From Phaeoceros laevis (Eukaryota; Anthocerotophyta; Anthocerotopsida; Notothyladales): a DNA stretch of 64,000 bases. Positions within the stretch are counted from its first letter, which is position 1. Every line of letters begins with the position of its first letter. Of the stretch, positions 1-12,520 are shown piece after piece. Below the pieces are notes generated by a model. The model saw only the letters and a list, made by a program, of their open reading frames with translations. It searched no databases and had not been told where the DNA came from. The position numbers and the translations under genes are program-made. The stretch is taken from NCBI GenBank assembly GCA_049999765.1, contig JBNGIQ010008997.1, positions 62,001 through 126,000 on the forward strand, written 5' to 3'.

Positions 1-2568
1 TGTAGAGGGCAGCGAGCCTTAGGAGTTCACTGTAATGGATATAGTACAAGCTTCTTTTCCTCCAACGCTTCCACACTGATGCAAATACATCGCTCGGAGT
101 ATCTTCCAGAAGCTCCTCCAAATTTGGATTTACAACAGCAACTCGATACCTGGACGAAGAGATACGACCACAATAATTGCCTTTTTCGAAATATGACGAA
201 ACAACTCAAGAATGTAGCTGCTGAACAACAAAGAATTTAATACATCATAAAAAGAAACATCAGCTTAAGGACTTTCTTACCCATCTTGAACGAATCCGTC
301 AAAAAAATCAGTGTCCACTACATCGGAAAACACCACAACACATGCCTGAGGATGAAAATGGAGCAAGCTCTCCAATCCACGCTGGTATCTTACAGTATAC
401 GACCATGGGAGGGTGGTCCACACCATGAAAACCCTCAGAGTGCAAAGGTCAGATGCCAGAAACTGATCCATAAAACCTGTGAAGGAGAGGGAGGGGTCAA
501 TTCCAGGGAACTTGCCCCATCTACCACCAACTTTCACATCCTGCCTTTTATGCAAAGAGCTTCCTCTTAGCAACCGGTGGGAAGCTGGTGGTATTGCCGA
601 ATTCAAGCTGGAAAGCACTGCATCCTGTTTGATACGGCTGGCAGATACCCCCAAAGTCCTCTCATTCTGATCACGAGCTACAGTAGAAGAGAACACAGAG
701 CTCGCAACTCTGTCCAGCTTCCTGCTTTCACGCTGAAGAAAAGGATCCTTCTGCTTTGCTAACAACTCTACAGAATCAGACAAAAGCTTGGGGGACTCTG
801 TAGCATGGTAGAGAAGGATTGCCCTTTCAGCACCTGAAAGTGGTCTTTGTCTTTGCTCAATATCGTCCTCCCCTGGTAACGCCCCTCTGCTCTCTGGAAT
901 CAATACAGCACTTGCATCCCTCAAACCTACATCTGTTTCCCCAGCCAAGTTTGTTTTTCGCAGGGCAATCTTTTCTTGTGTGTCTAAGGCCATGTTGAGT
1001 TTCGCCTCCAAAGGCTTCTTCGCTGGAACTTGCAAAGTGGACTGGTCCTCGAACTTTTGATCATCATCCAAGGATACCCGTCTCAATGCATGCAGAATTA
1101 CCTTATCGTCCTTGGTAAGGCCTCCAGTATCCAAGGAATCTGGGTCAGTCAGTAAAGGATTATTTGCAGGATTAAGAAGGTCTATGGCTACCCTACCTGC
1201 ACCTTCTTTTCTACCAGCATCACTATCTAAAGTTCTTATCTTCGAATTCTTTGGAGTTTTGAAAAGCTTTGGACTTTTAAGAAGAAATGCATCTTCAATC
1301 TCCACCATCTGCTCAACCTTACTTCGCAATGCCTCATCAAGTGGCTCATCATCAGTGCTAAATACTTCCTTGCTGCTAGTCTTTGGCGAGTCAACATCAG
1401 TGCTGGACGGTTTTTTATCTGCTTCATATAGAGGCTCCTTGCTAACTCCCAGTACATGATCCCACCAAAACCTCCTCTTGTCTTCGTTCCTTGCCGGGTG
1501 GGTGGTGTCTGCTTCCCTCTCCACATAACCTCGTAGACTCAACCCGCTGAACGCAGACTTTCCCGCAACTCCAAGTTTCCGACCAGTAGATGTGGCTTTC
1601 GGCAACTTCTCTGACCTAGGAAGTGTCTTGATGTGACCTAGCCTTTCCAGCCTCTTGCCTCCCTGGCTGGTAATCGAAGAGTCGTCATCATCCCCTCTTT
1701 CCCGTTCCTCCATTTCCCTGAGCTCTTCCCGCAAAACCTCTGCGTGCAGTCTATCCCCACCACCCTGTTCTATCTGCACACCAGCCCGTCCACCGCTCTT
1801 ATTCTGTAATTCACCAGCATTCTCTTCTTCCTTAGCACCCGACTTGTTTAGGGTGCCTGCCGTGGATTCCTCGTTCTCATTGCCGAAATCTGAGTCATCC
1901 ATATCCTCCGGCTTCTCATCTTTGAGCTCGTCCAACTCGTTCAAGAAATTCCCACCAAAACTCTCAAACTCCTCTAGCTCGTCATTCTCCATATCCAGCT
2001 CTGCTTCCAAATCCTCCAATTTTGATTCATCTATATCCAACTTGCGAGACCCTAGATCTAACCTGTCTCTATCAGCGTTCCTCCTCAACAGCGCAGCACG
2101 AGTGCTTGTGTCCAAGCTAACCCCTTGCACCTCTCTTTCCAGCTCATCAACATCATCAAGCCCTTCCTCACCAAGTTGCCCATTACTCTTAACTTGCTCC
2201 TTCTGAACAACCTCTTCTTCCATACGCCTTCCAGCACTAATCGAATGCCCTGCCAACTCGCCTTCGAAAAATCTCTTCTGGAAATCAACGTGTTCTCGAT
2301 GAACACCTGTGTTCAAATAATTCTCCTCCTGATTACCTGATGCATCTTCTTCATAACTCTTGACTCCAGATAGCCTCACTTCAAGGAAGAGAACGCAAGC
2401 GAGGAGCAGGAACCCCCCCGCGGCCAGGAAAGTGCCGAATCTCCGCTGCCCTTTTTGGCTGAAAGAGGACGCTTTGGCGAGTCGGCCTCGAGAACGAGGA
2501 GTCAGCTTCCTCGCCATCCCGTCTTTCCTATCGACCACAGTTGCGTCTCGGCAATGCTGCATGACCAC
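1..2568 (-). CDS. Alpha-1,4-glycosyltransferase-like type II membrane protein (At4g19900-like), 3' end cut by window
   Basis: Likely a Golgi glycosyltransferase of the plant family typified by Arabidopsis At4g19900 (DXD / alpha-1,4-glycosyltransferase region). Exon 1 is 2568 to 281 and exon 2 is 149 to the window edge; the 131-bp intron starts GTAAG, ends CAG, and the phase-2 join restores a glycine codon. Residues about 42-66 form one hydrophobic anchor after a basic stretch, a type II topology. About 600 residues of charged, acidic, low-complexity stem follow. The conserved catalytic region begins only at the end of exon 1 (VFMVWTTLPWSYTVRYQRG, then CVVVFSD) and continues in exon 2 (YRVAVVNPNLEELLEDTP). 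The start could be the first Met or Met18, just before the basic stretch. The acceptor substrate is unknown. The DXD motif itself would lie outside the window. Confidence 0.8.
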
Positions 2569-3556
2569 CTAACCCATTGCAGCCAAGCCTCAAGCTTTCA
2601 AGACATCAAGCAGCAATCATGACACCCCGATGAGGGCAAATCATCCACACCCGCAGTCTTCTCTGGGAAAAGTTCCCGGCGCCCAGGCCAATGCACGATC
2701 CAGCGCTGTCGAGCCACATTTGAGCAAATTACAACCTTCTTGTCTCCAACCACCTGTATACCAACCTGCTAACGGTGCAAATTGCTAAAGAACTGCATGT
2801 AGGTCTGTGACCAAGATGCGGTGACCCGGAGACACACCGCCTTATAAGGCACGCCAGTTGAAATGCGCAAGCAAAGATCTCATGTTGTGGGGAAGTAGGC
2901 GGTACAGTAGCCAAATGCCCGAAATCTCGTCAATCAGCGTCCGAGCGGCGAGCTTGGAAGCGCAACTGGATGGAGTTCAACTATCTGCACTTGACACTCG
3001 AGGCAGGGAGTGATGACAGCTGCTAGGAGGAGGCAGGTCGAGGCGGTAGGCAGGATTGTGAGACAAGGGCGGTTTGCAGGTGCCAAGGTTTTCGAGAGCA
3101 GAAGCGACCTGGAGCGCTGGCGACTCTAGGTGAAACAGTTACCGCGGGTTCTCCGCAACCCAACCCTGGCCGACCAAACCCGCCACCATACCCAGGGCAT
3201 TTATCACATGTACCTTCTCTCATCAATGGCATGCATTGGTGCGGCAGTGGCAGGCCATCATGAGTTCCAACACTCTTTTGTCGCGTTTGGATTACAGTCC
3301 GGTAGCCATATAGTAGTTAGGTTACGTTATGACTTGGGTTAGCCTTAGTTAGTTCAGTAGGATCAGTACTTTCATTGTAACTGACCTCACAGCCTTATTA
3401 GCCTCGCCGATCGGTGCCGTAACGCAGGGTTAGTAACCCTGGGTTACGGTTAAGGGCCTCAGGCCAGGGTTCCCAGGGTCCAGGGTTTAGGAGGTTGAAG
3501 CTTTTCCGGCTATGGGTTGCTTGAAGTGCATTCGATCGACAGCAGAGCCGCGCTGA
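2569..3556. promoter_or_regulatory. Divergent intergenic region between glycosyltransferase and PORR genes
   Basis: About 1 kb separates the two start codons, so it must hold both promoters and 5' leaders. I see no convincing TATA box or other defined element. Around 3420-3490 there is a G/C-rich stretch built of GGGTTA, GGGTT and CAGGGTT words, including a short palindrome reading GGGTTAGTAACCC, which may be a degenerate simple repeat. Confidence 0.4.
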
Positions 3557-5303
3557 GTGTGTCGGTTCTCTTCCATGGTCACAAGGGCGTTGCGTGCGTC
3601 TCTGAAGCAGGCAGGATGGTTCTCCCTGCAGTCTGAGAATTTGCACTATTCAATTTTGGAAGGATGGCTGACCTGCCTTTCCCCAGGAAGTGGTGCTTGT
3701 GGGGGAGCATGGGCAGCTCTTCAGCTACGACATTTCGCCAAGAAGAGACAGCACAGGAAGAGCAAGAAGGCCACGCTCCATGGCCCCAGCACTTGGCCCA
3801 AGTCGGACAGGGAAAAGTGGCACAAGGACTTAGCCCTGGATCTTGTCGTGGAGAAGGAGAGGGGCACCCTGCACGTGCTGGCCATGAAGGACATCCTGGC
3901 CAACCTTCCGGGGATGCAGATGCCCATGGCCAAGCTGGCCAGTTACAAGCGCTTCATCGGTTTGGTTGGGGACAGAAGTCGGCCAGCAGCCTGGCTGGAC
4001 AGGCACCCCACAATTTTTGAGGTGGGAAATACAGGTCACTTCTTGTGCCAAGTGCTGTGCCTCTGATACGCCTGGCTTGCCTCCTTATGTTGGGCCCTGT
4101 CACTTGCAGGTGCACGACAGAGCCACTGCTCATCCGTGGATCACTTTCACGCCGGAGGCTGCCGAGCATGTGGCCAAGGAGCAGCAGTTCTGGGTTGAAA
4201 ACGAGGGTCTCCTTGTGGAGAAGGTCAGGAAAATCCTTATGATGGCACCCGAGCGGCGGGTGTCACTGGATGTGCTTGCGCAGCTCAAGAAACCCATTGG
4301 TCTGCCAGATGACTTCAAAGTGAACATGGTCTTCAACTATCCCCAGTACTTTCAGGTAGTGGAGGCCAAACATGGGGCTGAATTGGAGCTCACGGAGTGG
4401 GATCCTGAACTGGCGGTTTCTTCCTTCGAGAAGATGCTAGCCTCTCGACCCTCCCGACCCGCAGAGGAGGAGAAGAGACCAGGACCTGCCAAAAACGGAA
4501 GTTCTGACCCTTGGATCTACTGGTCATCATTCAGGAACAAAGCCAATCTCAAGAAGAAGCACGTCCTGGAGATCATTGAGTTCCACCAAACCCCATTTGT
4601 GTCTCCCTATTTTGATCGAGCGCATGATCTGGCTCCAGGGTCGGTTGACGCTGAGAAACATGCAGTTGCTGTTCTCCATGAGTTGCTGAGTCTCACACTG
4701 CGGAAGAGGATGGTCATAGATCATCTGGCGCATTACAGGAAATTCTTCCGGTACACCAAGCCAACAAGGTCCATTTTTATCAGGCATCCTGAGTTGTTCT
4801 ACGTATCCTTGAAATCTGCAACTGAGACTGTGTTTCTAAGGGATGCTTACAGCAGCTGTGAGCTTCTAGTGCAAGATCCTTTCCTCCAAGCGCAGTCGTG
4901 GGTTACCACGATGAATGAAAGTAGGATGTTTGCCAAGCGGTTAGAAAAAGAACGGCTCAAGGAGCTTCGGAGATCTCAGAGCAAAGTAGCAAGGGAATAT
5001 TTTGGCGGCCAGATGCCCACTGGGGAAGCTGTAGGAGCCAAGACGGGCTCAGAGGGAACAGGTAATGCTTCTCAGAGCTCAGGAGAAGAAGATATCCACA
5101 GTGGGGATGAAGAAGATGTTAGTGATGATGAACATGACATTAACTCTGATGATGAAGAGGACAACACCAGTGATGATGAAGACGAAGAGAACAGTGAGGC
5201 CGAGGAAGAAGCAGACTGTACTGCAGAGGACGCTGTAAGTTGTGACGGAGGTGGACCTTTTGACACTGAGAATTCGCAAGTCAAGACTTCATCTGGAAAC
5301 TAG
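3557..5303 (+). CDS. PORR-domain organellar RNA-binding protein
   Basis: Plant organelle RNA recognition (PORR) proteins, such as WTF1, bind group II introns in chloroplasts or mitochondria and help splice them. Two exons: 3557-4021 and 4110-5303, with an 88-bp GT-AG intron in phase 0, giving about 552 residues. The PORR core begins after a basic, transit-peptide-like N-terminus; WHKDLALDLVVEKE is followed by KDILANLPGMQMPMAKLASY and WLDRHPTIFE. After the intron, the usual second half includes ERRVSLDVLAQLKKPIGLPD and the HPELFYVSLK block. A second Met at 3575 starts MVTRALRASLKQAG and is an equally good start for a mitochondrial or plastid presequence. The last 60 or so residues are an unusual run of Asp/Glu/Ser. 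Which organelle and intron it serves cannot be told. Confidence 0.9.
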
Positions 5304-5979
5304 TTCACCAGTGGGAGATAATACACCTGCTAACTGGTGATCGAGTGACTCATGAGCTCGGGACTAAAAACTGACAGTAATGGCATATGACTGATGGCCT
5401 ATCAGAGCTGAGAGTTTCGGGATCGCACCTGGTTTGCGAATCTGATCAGCTACTTCATTCAGGTCATAGAACGGGCCTACTCGTTGTTGCTCCTTCTGTA
5501 TGCTTTCAGTACGCGCCAGCCACTTACCTCAGTTGGGTTATGGCATGTGCAGGAGCCCATCAATCCGCCGGGAGCTCATGGTTGTATCTACATTGGCTAA
5601 TTCGTGCCTTCGCGTCTGAACTTTGCTGGTTGATGAGAAATCCGCCGCTGTATTGATATTTTGTTCACTAAGTACCGTAAGCAGGAGGGAGGAAACGTGT
5701 TGACGTGTCGGATGCTGACGGGAGGTAGCTGTCCAGCATATCAGGAAGTACTGTACCGTGGGCTTTACTGCGTCGCGCCTTTTATGTGGTCGACCGCTGC
5801 GGACAGTTGTGGAGTCAAAACGCGAGATCGGTGGGAAACCTCAGCTCGCAGTGCGGTTTTTGTATCAACACCTGATCCAAGCACGAGAAATAAAGACCTT
5901 CGCTTTTGGCTATTACTCTACGGGGAAAAAATCTCGCATTGGCAGACTACTCGAAAAGACCATAACTACAGGGCGGATC
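5304..5979. other. Convergent intergenic region (3' ends of PORR and RHD3 genes)
   Basis: Between the stop codons of two converging genes. It should carry both 3' untranslated regions and polyadenylation signals. No further gene or repeat is visible. Confidence 0.5.
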
Positions 5980-8900
5980 TTACGAGTATGCCAAGCCGGT
6001 TACACCTTTCCCTCTATGTCTCAACGAATCTGTGTCGACACCGTTGCTTGTAGGGCCGCCGCTGGATCCTGAGGATGAAAAGTCTTGCATCGGGACAGTT
6101 GCATTCGTCCTAGTGGTAGTGTTTGGTCGATTGGTGTCAGCACCGTCAGCTATTTGTTGACCCTCATCAGCCAGCCTCTTCAGGAGTTTCATCATCGTTG
6201 GCAAAAGCTTCGATGTAACAGAAATAATCCCTGGTAGCTGGACACGGCATCAAACGCAACAACGGTCAGCCTTCTGAACACAACAACGACGACCAACAAT
6301 ACCGAGAGTCGGTAAGCTGAGCTTTGCTTAAGATTCAGTGCATTTCACTCCTAGGTAAAAGAAGCCGCCACAATACTAAAGCGCTTGACGTACAAAGCCA
6401 GCCTGAAATTCTGCGGCGATGTCAAGTTGCACCCAAACTGCCTTCCCCAACAGGTAAAGGACAAACATTACTGCCAAGTATAGAGGGTTCCTGTCCAATA
6501 GAGAAAGGTTCATCCAAAACTCAAAATCAAACTTCACACTCTAAATCAAAACTCACAGCGGCTTTCCAACTAATTGAACAAACATAAGATAGACAAAGTG
6601 CAATACCTGAGGAGAGCCATAAATTCATTGAACCCGAGAACGACCATTGCAATAATTGCCCACATTGGAGGAAGTGAAGAATTGCCCCGTCTACTTGCTT
6701 CCTATGTACCACACCAAATTGTGAGATAAGGCACGGTTCCAATCCCAGCGACCAGACATGCTGATAAGAATAGAGTTTATTTTTACCAACCTGCGCAAGT
6801 ACAGCCTGGCTGATTGCATACTGTGTTTCTGTCTTGAACTGCCTCCAGATATCCTTACAGTGTGCCGGTGTGATCAGAGTATCCTCTGCTGGAACCTGCA
6901 GAGAGATTGAACAGAAGTGAGACATGAATGTCCTCCTCATATACAAATAGGTGAAACTTCACTTCAAACGTATCATGATTTAGTATTGTACCCCATCCCA
7001 TGTGCTTGCGGCTAGAACACTGGAAACAGCAGACTCAGTCGAGGTCTTGCTGCCACTTGTACTTGCTTCTTGATTATCTCCAAGTAGACCAAGTAAAGCT
7101 GTCTCAATTCCGTCCACAGTGTCTCCCAGGCGTATTGCCGCCAACACAGAAAGCAGCTTCAGAGCCTGCAACCATTTTCTTTAAATGTAAAATCAACAGC
7201 AAATAAGGGACACTGACCGGACTAAGGTTTAAAAAAGAGAGAAAGGGCCACCCACAAACAAGCTCATGACAAAGATTCAGCCATTTAAGTTGAACAACTT
7301 ACAGCTGACCGAGCATCTTTTGTGATTGCCCTCACATCCTCGTCTCCTGTCCAGGTCCTAATGATGGCATCTGCATCCTGGCTGAAAACGGTGTGGAACC
7401 TGCGAAGTACATCAAAAAGAGTATAAATACGCCTAGCATGTGGGCAAACAGTAAGAAATCAGTCACATACACAGTTCAGTCAGTTGAGTAATGTATCCAC
7501 AAGCATACCTGTCCTTCATCCTACTAAGTGCATTCCCTGCTTCTTCTTTTGCTTTCTTCTTCAAAGCATTTCTTCCAAAGGTTCGTAACTTTGAGAGTAG
7601 CTTGGCTTCTTCTTCTTTGTCCAGCTCAAACCCAGCAAGAGTGGCTGTGAAGTCCTTCGTTGCAAGCTTAGTTTCATGCGACAGAAGCTTCCTTATAGAC
7701 GGCCAGGTATCTGGAGACCCAGCTTCGAGCAGGGATGCAGCAGAGCCCACTATTGCTTCATTGAGACGCTCCTGTGAAAGCATAACAAAATCTTCATAAT
7801 TATTCGATAGATAATCCAGAAAGCTGGGGTAGCAACATCACCAGCTGACAATACACTAGTGCATATGCATGGGCCTTCTCAGGTCAAACGAGCCAATTAA
7901 CATTCCATACCTCAAATTGTGATACAATCTCAGCAAGTTTCTCTGCTTGAACGGAGGCTGCATGGGTCTCAAGATCCCTTCGAAGCTCATCTCGAATCTT
8001 AGATGATTGAAATTGTGCACGGATCTTCTCCCAGCCAGCTTGCGATAGACTAGCATCTGCATGCATCCAAGAAGCATTATTGCATATAGCAGGCATATAG
8101 CAGAATATAAGCTGCAGATGAGACAAGACCATAATTCCGGGGAAGGCGTGGGAAACAAAAAGGCTTCATACAAATACCTGCACAGCCCTCGTCGAATTCA
8201 GCAAGGACAGTTCCCATAAGCTGGCGGACATTCTCTGCAAAGGTGTTGACTCCATGTGATGCTATAGCTGCAAGCTCCTGTTTGAATTTATTGATGGCTT
8301 TGTTCCTGTGATGTCCCACAACGGCTCCTTGAGCAGGTTGGATAATCTGATGTAGGACACACCCATTTTTCAGAACATTTCAGGTTCAACGATAACAGCC
8401 TCCTTTTCCACATGTAAAAGAAAGGAAAAAATCTGGATAACTAGGCAGGTGGCTTACATCAATGAAGCTTGATACAAGGAAATCACGCTTAGATCGCCTT
8501 ACACTATCTTCAAAGTAGGCCGCTTCAGCATCGTAACTGCATAGCACAATTTTAAATCAAAGATGTTGGTTCGCTGAAGACTTGTCTCAGGTATTTTACC
8601 ATATACGCAATATCCAGATGTGGTACTTGATTTAGAGTGTCGTCGACGAGACTCACCTTGTGATCTGGCTATCCACAAGCTGTGTCACCTTCTTTCCGAA
8701 ACCAGGAACAGCACCACGTCTTGCACTCTCATCCAAGTCCAACCACTCCTGATGCAACAACTCCCTGTCTGTCAGCAGATTATCCCAGGCTGATAACCAG
8801 ATGTTGAAACCAGATTAAATAGGAAAACCATAGCAACCTTGTCTGCAGTCAATTTGGAAAGCTTCTCCTTGGCTATTTCCTCGCATCTTACGGTTGCAAC

Positions 8901-11200
8901 CATTACCTGCCAACATATATTGACACCAGAGTCACAGTCACCATAGTTTTCCACCTTTTTTCATATGGAACTAGGATTGCAGGCGTACAGCAAGCAGCCG
9001 CTTGCAAAATCGAGCAAATAGAACCTTGTGGGTAGGAAGGTCCAAATCTTTGTTATCTTTCACCACTTTCCAGATAGCCTCACTACTGACAGAAAATCCA
9101 GTCCCTGGGACCACCCCCCTTCTATCACCTGCCAGGCCACCTGGTGCGATGGAGTTGAAAAATCTCTGACGAAGCTGAAGGACCTGTAACATCTCCAGAT
9201 AAATTACAAATACATACCATGGTCCACGCTACAGCAAAACCTAAATTCAGTGTGGAGAACTTACGTCTTCCTTGAACTGTTCTTTTTGAAAAAAATAGTT
9301 TGAAAGGGCTGTCACTTCAACCTGCTCAAGAAAAAGGGAACCCTCTTAACGAAAGAACCTATTGAAAGTAGTTAGCCATCAAGAGAAGCCATCATGAAAG
9401 TATTTCCTCGTCAATATCTTGGTGCTTTGCCATACATTGAAGAATTCAGTCAAGGGAGTCTCACGATGCGCGTCAGGTTTGGGTACGCTGTCCCAAATCT
9501 GTGAGCAGACAGTACAAAGAGACCATGAATATCTTTGCTGCAGAAGTTAGGAGCTTGTATAAACTTGGATGGACATATATTACTAGTAGCAAAACAATCT
9601 TCACCTTTAGAACTTCATTGCGTACGCTGTTTTCTAAAATCTCCAAGGGGGTCTGTTGACGGAAACAGGAAATGGTAAGTTTGCACAAACACATCTGCAG
9701 CACCAAATGCTTGAATGTATGCAAGAGCGGCGGAACACATGTAACAGGAATATGCCAAGAGTACGAGTAGCTTACCAAAGTTTTATCACGAATCACAAAC
9801 AGCAATGTTGTCTTGCGGGGAGTAAAGAGGCGCATCATGACCTGCATCACGGCAAAAGAGTTAGAGGTCACCAAATCTGGATGACATGTATGACAGGTCT
9901 TACAAAGCTGGACAGTTTTGTCCCAGCCTTGATACATTGTCTTCAAAACACCTTGCTTGCATACTGATGGAGTTCAGACTGACCTGGAAGACCGTCTTGA
10001 GCAGAGGCTTGTTTGCTGCATGCTCTCGCCCAATGTCATGGCACCACCTGGCGAACAGAATATGCTACATAAGCTTTACATGAAACAAGCAGCTGACATC
10101 AAGAATAAAAAATACTGGAAAGCACTTTGCAAGCGACATTCTGCATGCCTATGTGAACATTCTCCAAGTAACATAGCTAATGTGTCGTAAATTACATGTT
10201 GATCAGAACAATGTCCGAGACAGCAAGAGCAAATAAGGAGCTTTGTTTCTCAAACGCAGTATCATCCTGGCAGAAAAGGCACGACAGTAAACATCAGGTG
10301 CAGGCTCGTCAGATTGCAACTCCACATGCGTAACTGAGCTAGAAGAAAAGCATCATGCCTGCAATGACAGTTTGCTCAATGTGTGACCTTGTCTTGAAAT
10401 TATCTACTAAAGGCTGAGACTGTTGCTTGCAAGATGCATACTTTGATTAACATTCTTATGAAAATAGAGCAATGCAGTCAATCAGTCCAGCAGCAGTTTT
10501 GGCCTGCAGTACAGTCATACCTCTCCTCGTTCTGTTCCATCGGTGCCTTCCAAATCCATGATAAGGGTGCAAGGATCAATTCCGGCAGCTTGTGCAAGCC
10601 AAACTCCTTGTGTCGTCTGGGTTCTGCAATCGAGTGTGAGACCTGAGAAGAGTGTTCATAGCACAATAGGGTTGTCAAGGATGCGCAATCTGTGTTGCCC
10701 ACAAACTTACCTTCCAACGAGTGCATCCATCTCTGTAAACCGGGTGTTGAACAGGTGATTCAAAAGTGTGCTCTTACCTACGGAACAAAAAGAAAGGAAT
10801 TGTTGAGCAGCAACTAACAAACTTCCACGCATCAAGAATCAGCTATGGCTATATAACCGTTCCTAGGCAAGCAAATTGATATCAAATTTTTTCGGCCATT
10901 TCACTCCAAGGAAATGCTTGATTCAAGCTCTTCAAACATGAATTTCGCGACTAACTATATCAAACAACCGACAATCCACAGCAGGCGTTGACGCAAAACC
11001 CTGGCATCCAGATGCCCGTGTCAATCGATCCACGCAATTCATCACCCGGAAGCCTGCTTACCGCTGCTCTGAGGCCCCATAATGGAGACCACAGCGTACG
11101 ATAGACCGCAGCTGGCCAGACGCACAGCTTTCACAAACGCATCAAGGCCCCGCGCATTGAAGAGCCCCAGCCCGTCGATCAGCTGCAGCGTCTCCGCCAT
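5980..11200 (-). CDS. RHD3: RHD3/SEY1 (atlastin-like) ER-fusion GTPase
   Basis: A dynamin-like GTPase that fuses ER tubules and keeps the polygonal ER network; loss in Arabidopsis gives short, wavy root hairs. I trace 22 exons giving about 830 residues. The start ATG at 11200 opens [15 protein letters not shown]. The P-loop GPQSSGKST is split by intron 1 (exon 1 is 11062-11200, exon 2 is 10711-10777). Exon 3 (10521-10623) carries TQTTQG (switch I) and [12 protein letters not shown] (G3); the G4-like RD motif FVIRDKT is near 9780. The helical middle domain covers about 9190 to 6795. Two hydrophobic segments form the ER hairpin anchor ([20 protein letters not shown] near 6650 and [16 protein letters not shown] near 6460). 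A short amphipathic tail follows ([17 protein letters not shown]) and the stop is at 5980. Domain order and length are those of the family. One short exon near 9270 reads [15 protein letters not shown] where homologs have an acidic loop. Confidence 0.95.
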
Positions 11201-12520
11201 CGCCTTCAATTCTCAGGTAACTCTCAGAGCATCAAAAGCAACAGATCACACTCCAGATGTGTTGCCCTGGGCCGGTGCACCGACCCTGCCTGGATCAGCT
11301 ACCGGCACTCCTCAGATCGAGGATACCTCAAGTTGCCAAAACTACAATCCACCCGGCGACCCACCCACTGCCGAGCTGCACAAGAGCAGGCCGCAACCTC
11401 TAGCAGAATCACAGATTTTACAGACACTCGGGACCCGGATTATACCACATCTCGAATCCAAGCAGAACGCGAACTATTTGGGACCCCTTTAGGCCAGTTG
11501 CTGGTTCTGGCATTGCTCCATCGCTGAAGGCGCCAAGTTTGTTTTCACGTCGTGTACGATTCAAATTCAACCATCGAGATGCCTTTCACCTAGTCTAGGG
11601 CTTACCTTGCACTGATGCATAGAATACATTGCTAAACTGTCGGTGGACGCTTGGCGGCATGCAGTTGCACACTTTTTAGAACGAATCGTGAGTCGTTTCC
11701 AGTTTGACATTTCATCACTCCAACTTAGCGCACTGCCAACAACCAGCAGGCTTCTTTGAATGCCCAAGGAAAATTTCTACGAAATTGTTTCATGGCAAAT
11801 TGGCAATTGAAATCATTCAAGCAGCAACAAGTTGCCACAAGAGCTTCAACCAATGGGTCTGCTGCTCTGCTACGTATGGAGGTCTGTCAGTACCATAATA
11901 GGCAGGTAAACAGGAAGCAATCACACACAGACGATGCTTCAGTAGAGAGCTTCTGTGACGTCTTTTTTCCCAATCAGCGTCCAGTCCAGTCGTTCCACTC
12001 CATACAAGACGAATGTCTCCTTACACGGCCTGACGTGTTCCGCTGTGCCCTTCAATACAGCTGTTAGGCAGAACATGGTTTCCCACGTGATGAGATACCC
12101 CTTATTGACATACTGTCGACATATACGGTCACAGTAGCCCCCCTTATCCCTTTATCCCCTTCAATTATCCCCTTCAAATACGATCTTGTAAATCTCAGCG
12201 ATTCAGAGGTTGACAACAAGTGAAATGACGTGGTGACAAACCCGTGAAGACCTAAATCTGATAGGGCCCGCAGGGCGCAGTCGACCGTTGCAGATTCAAA
12301 CTGGATTCAAACGTCCGGTTGCTTCGGGCTGGAGCTTATAGCCCGCCCTTGCTGCCACTGGGCATTTCCAACTCCCGTCCCCGCCTCGTCCCCTCCCGCC
12401 TCTCCTTCTGACCGACGTCCTGGCCTGTGCCAGATATGGTCTAAGGGCTGCTTTGAGCGTTACATAGGTAGGTCTCTTTGTCTTTGTCCCTTTGCAGGTG
12501 GGAAAGCTCGAGGTGCTACA
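11201..12520. promoter_or_regulatory. Divergent intergenic region between RHD3 and the SAP-like gene
   Basis: About 1.3 kb between two start codons on opposite strands. It should hold both promoters. Around 12130-12180 the word CCCCTT or TCCCCTT recurs in a pyrimidine-rich stretch. No gene is supported here. Confidence 0.4.

Noticed and set aside
1655-2206. Plus-strand open frame of 183 codons, Ser-rich
   Set aside because: It is antisense to the acidic stem of the glycosyltransferase-like gene; Glu/Asp codons read backwards give Ser/Phe-rich frames.
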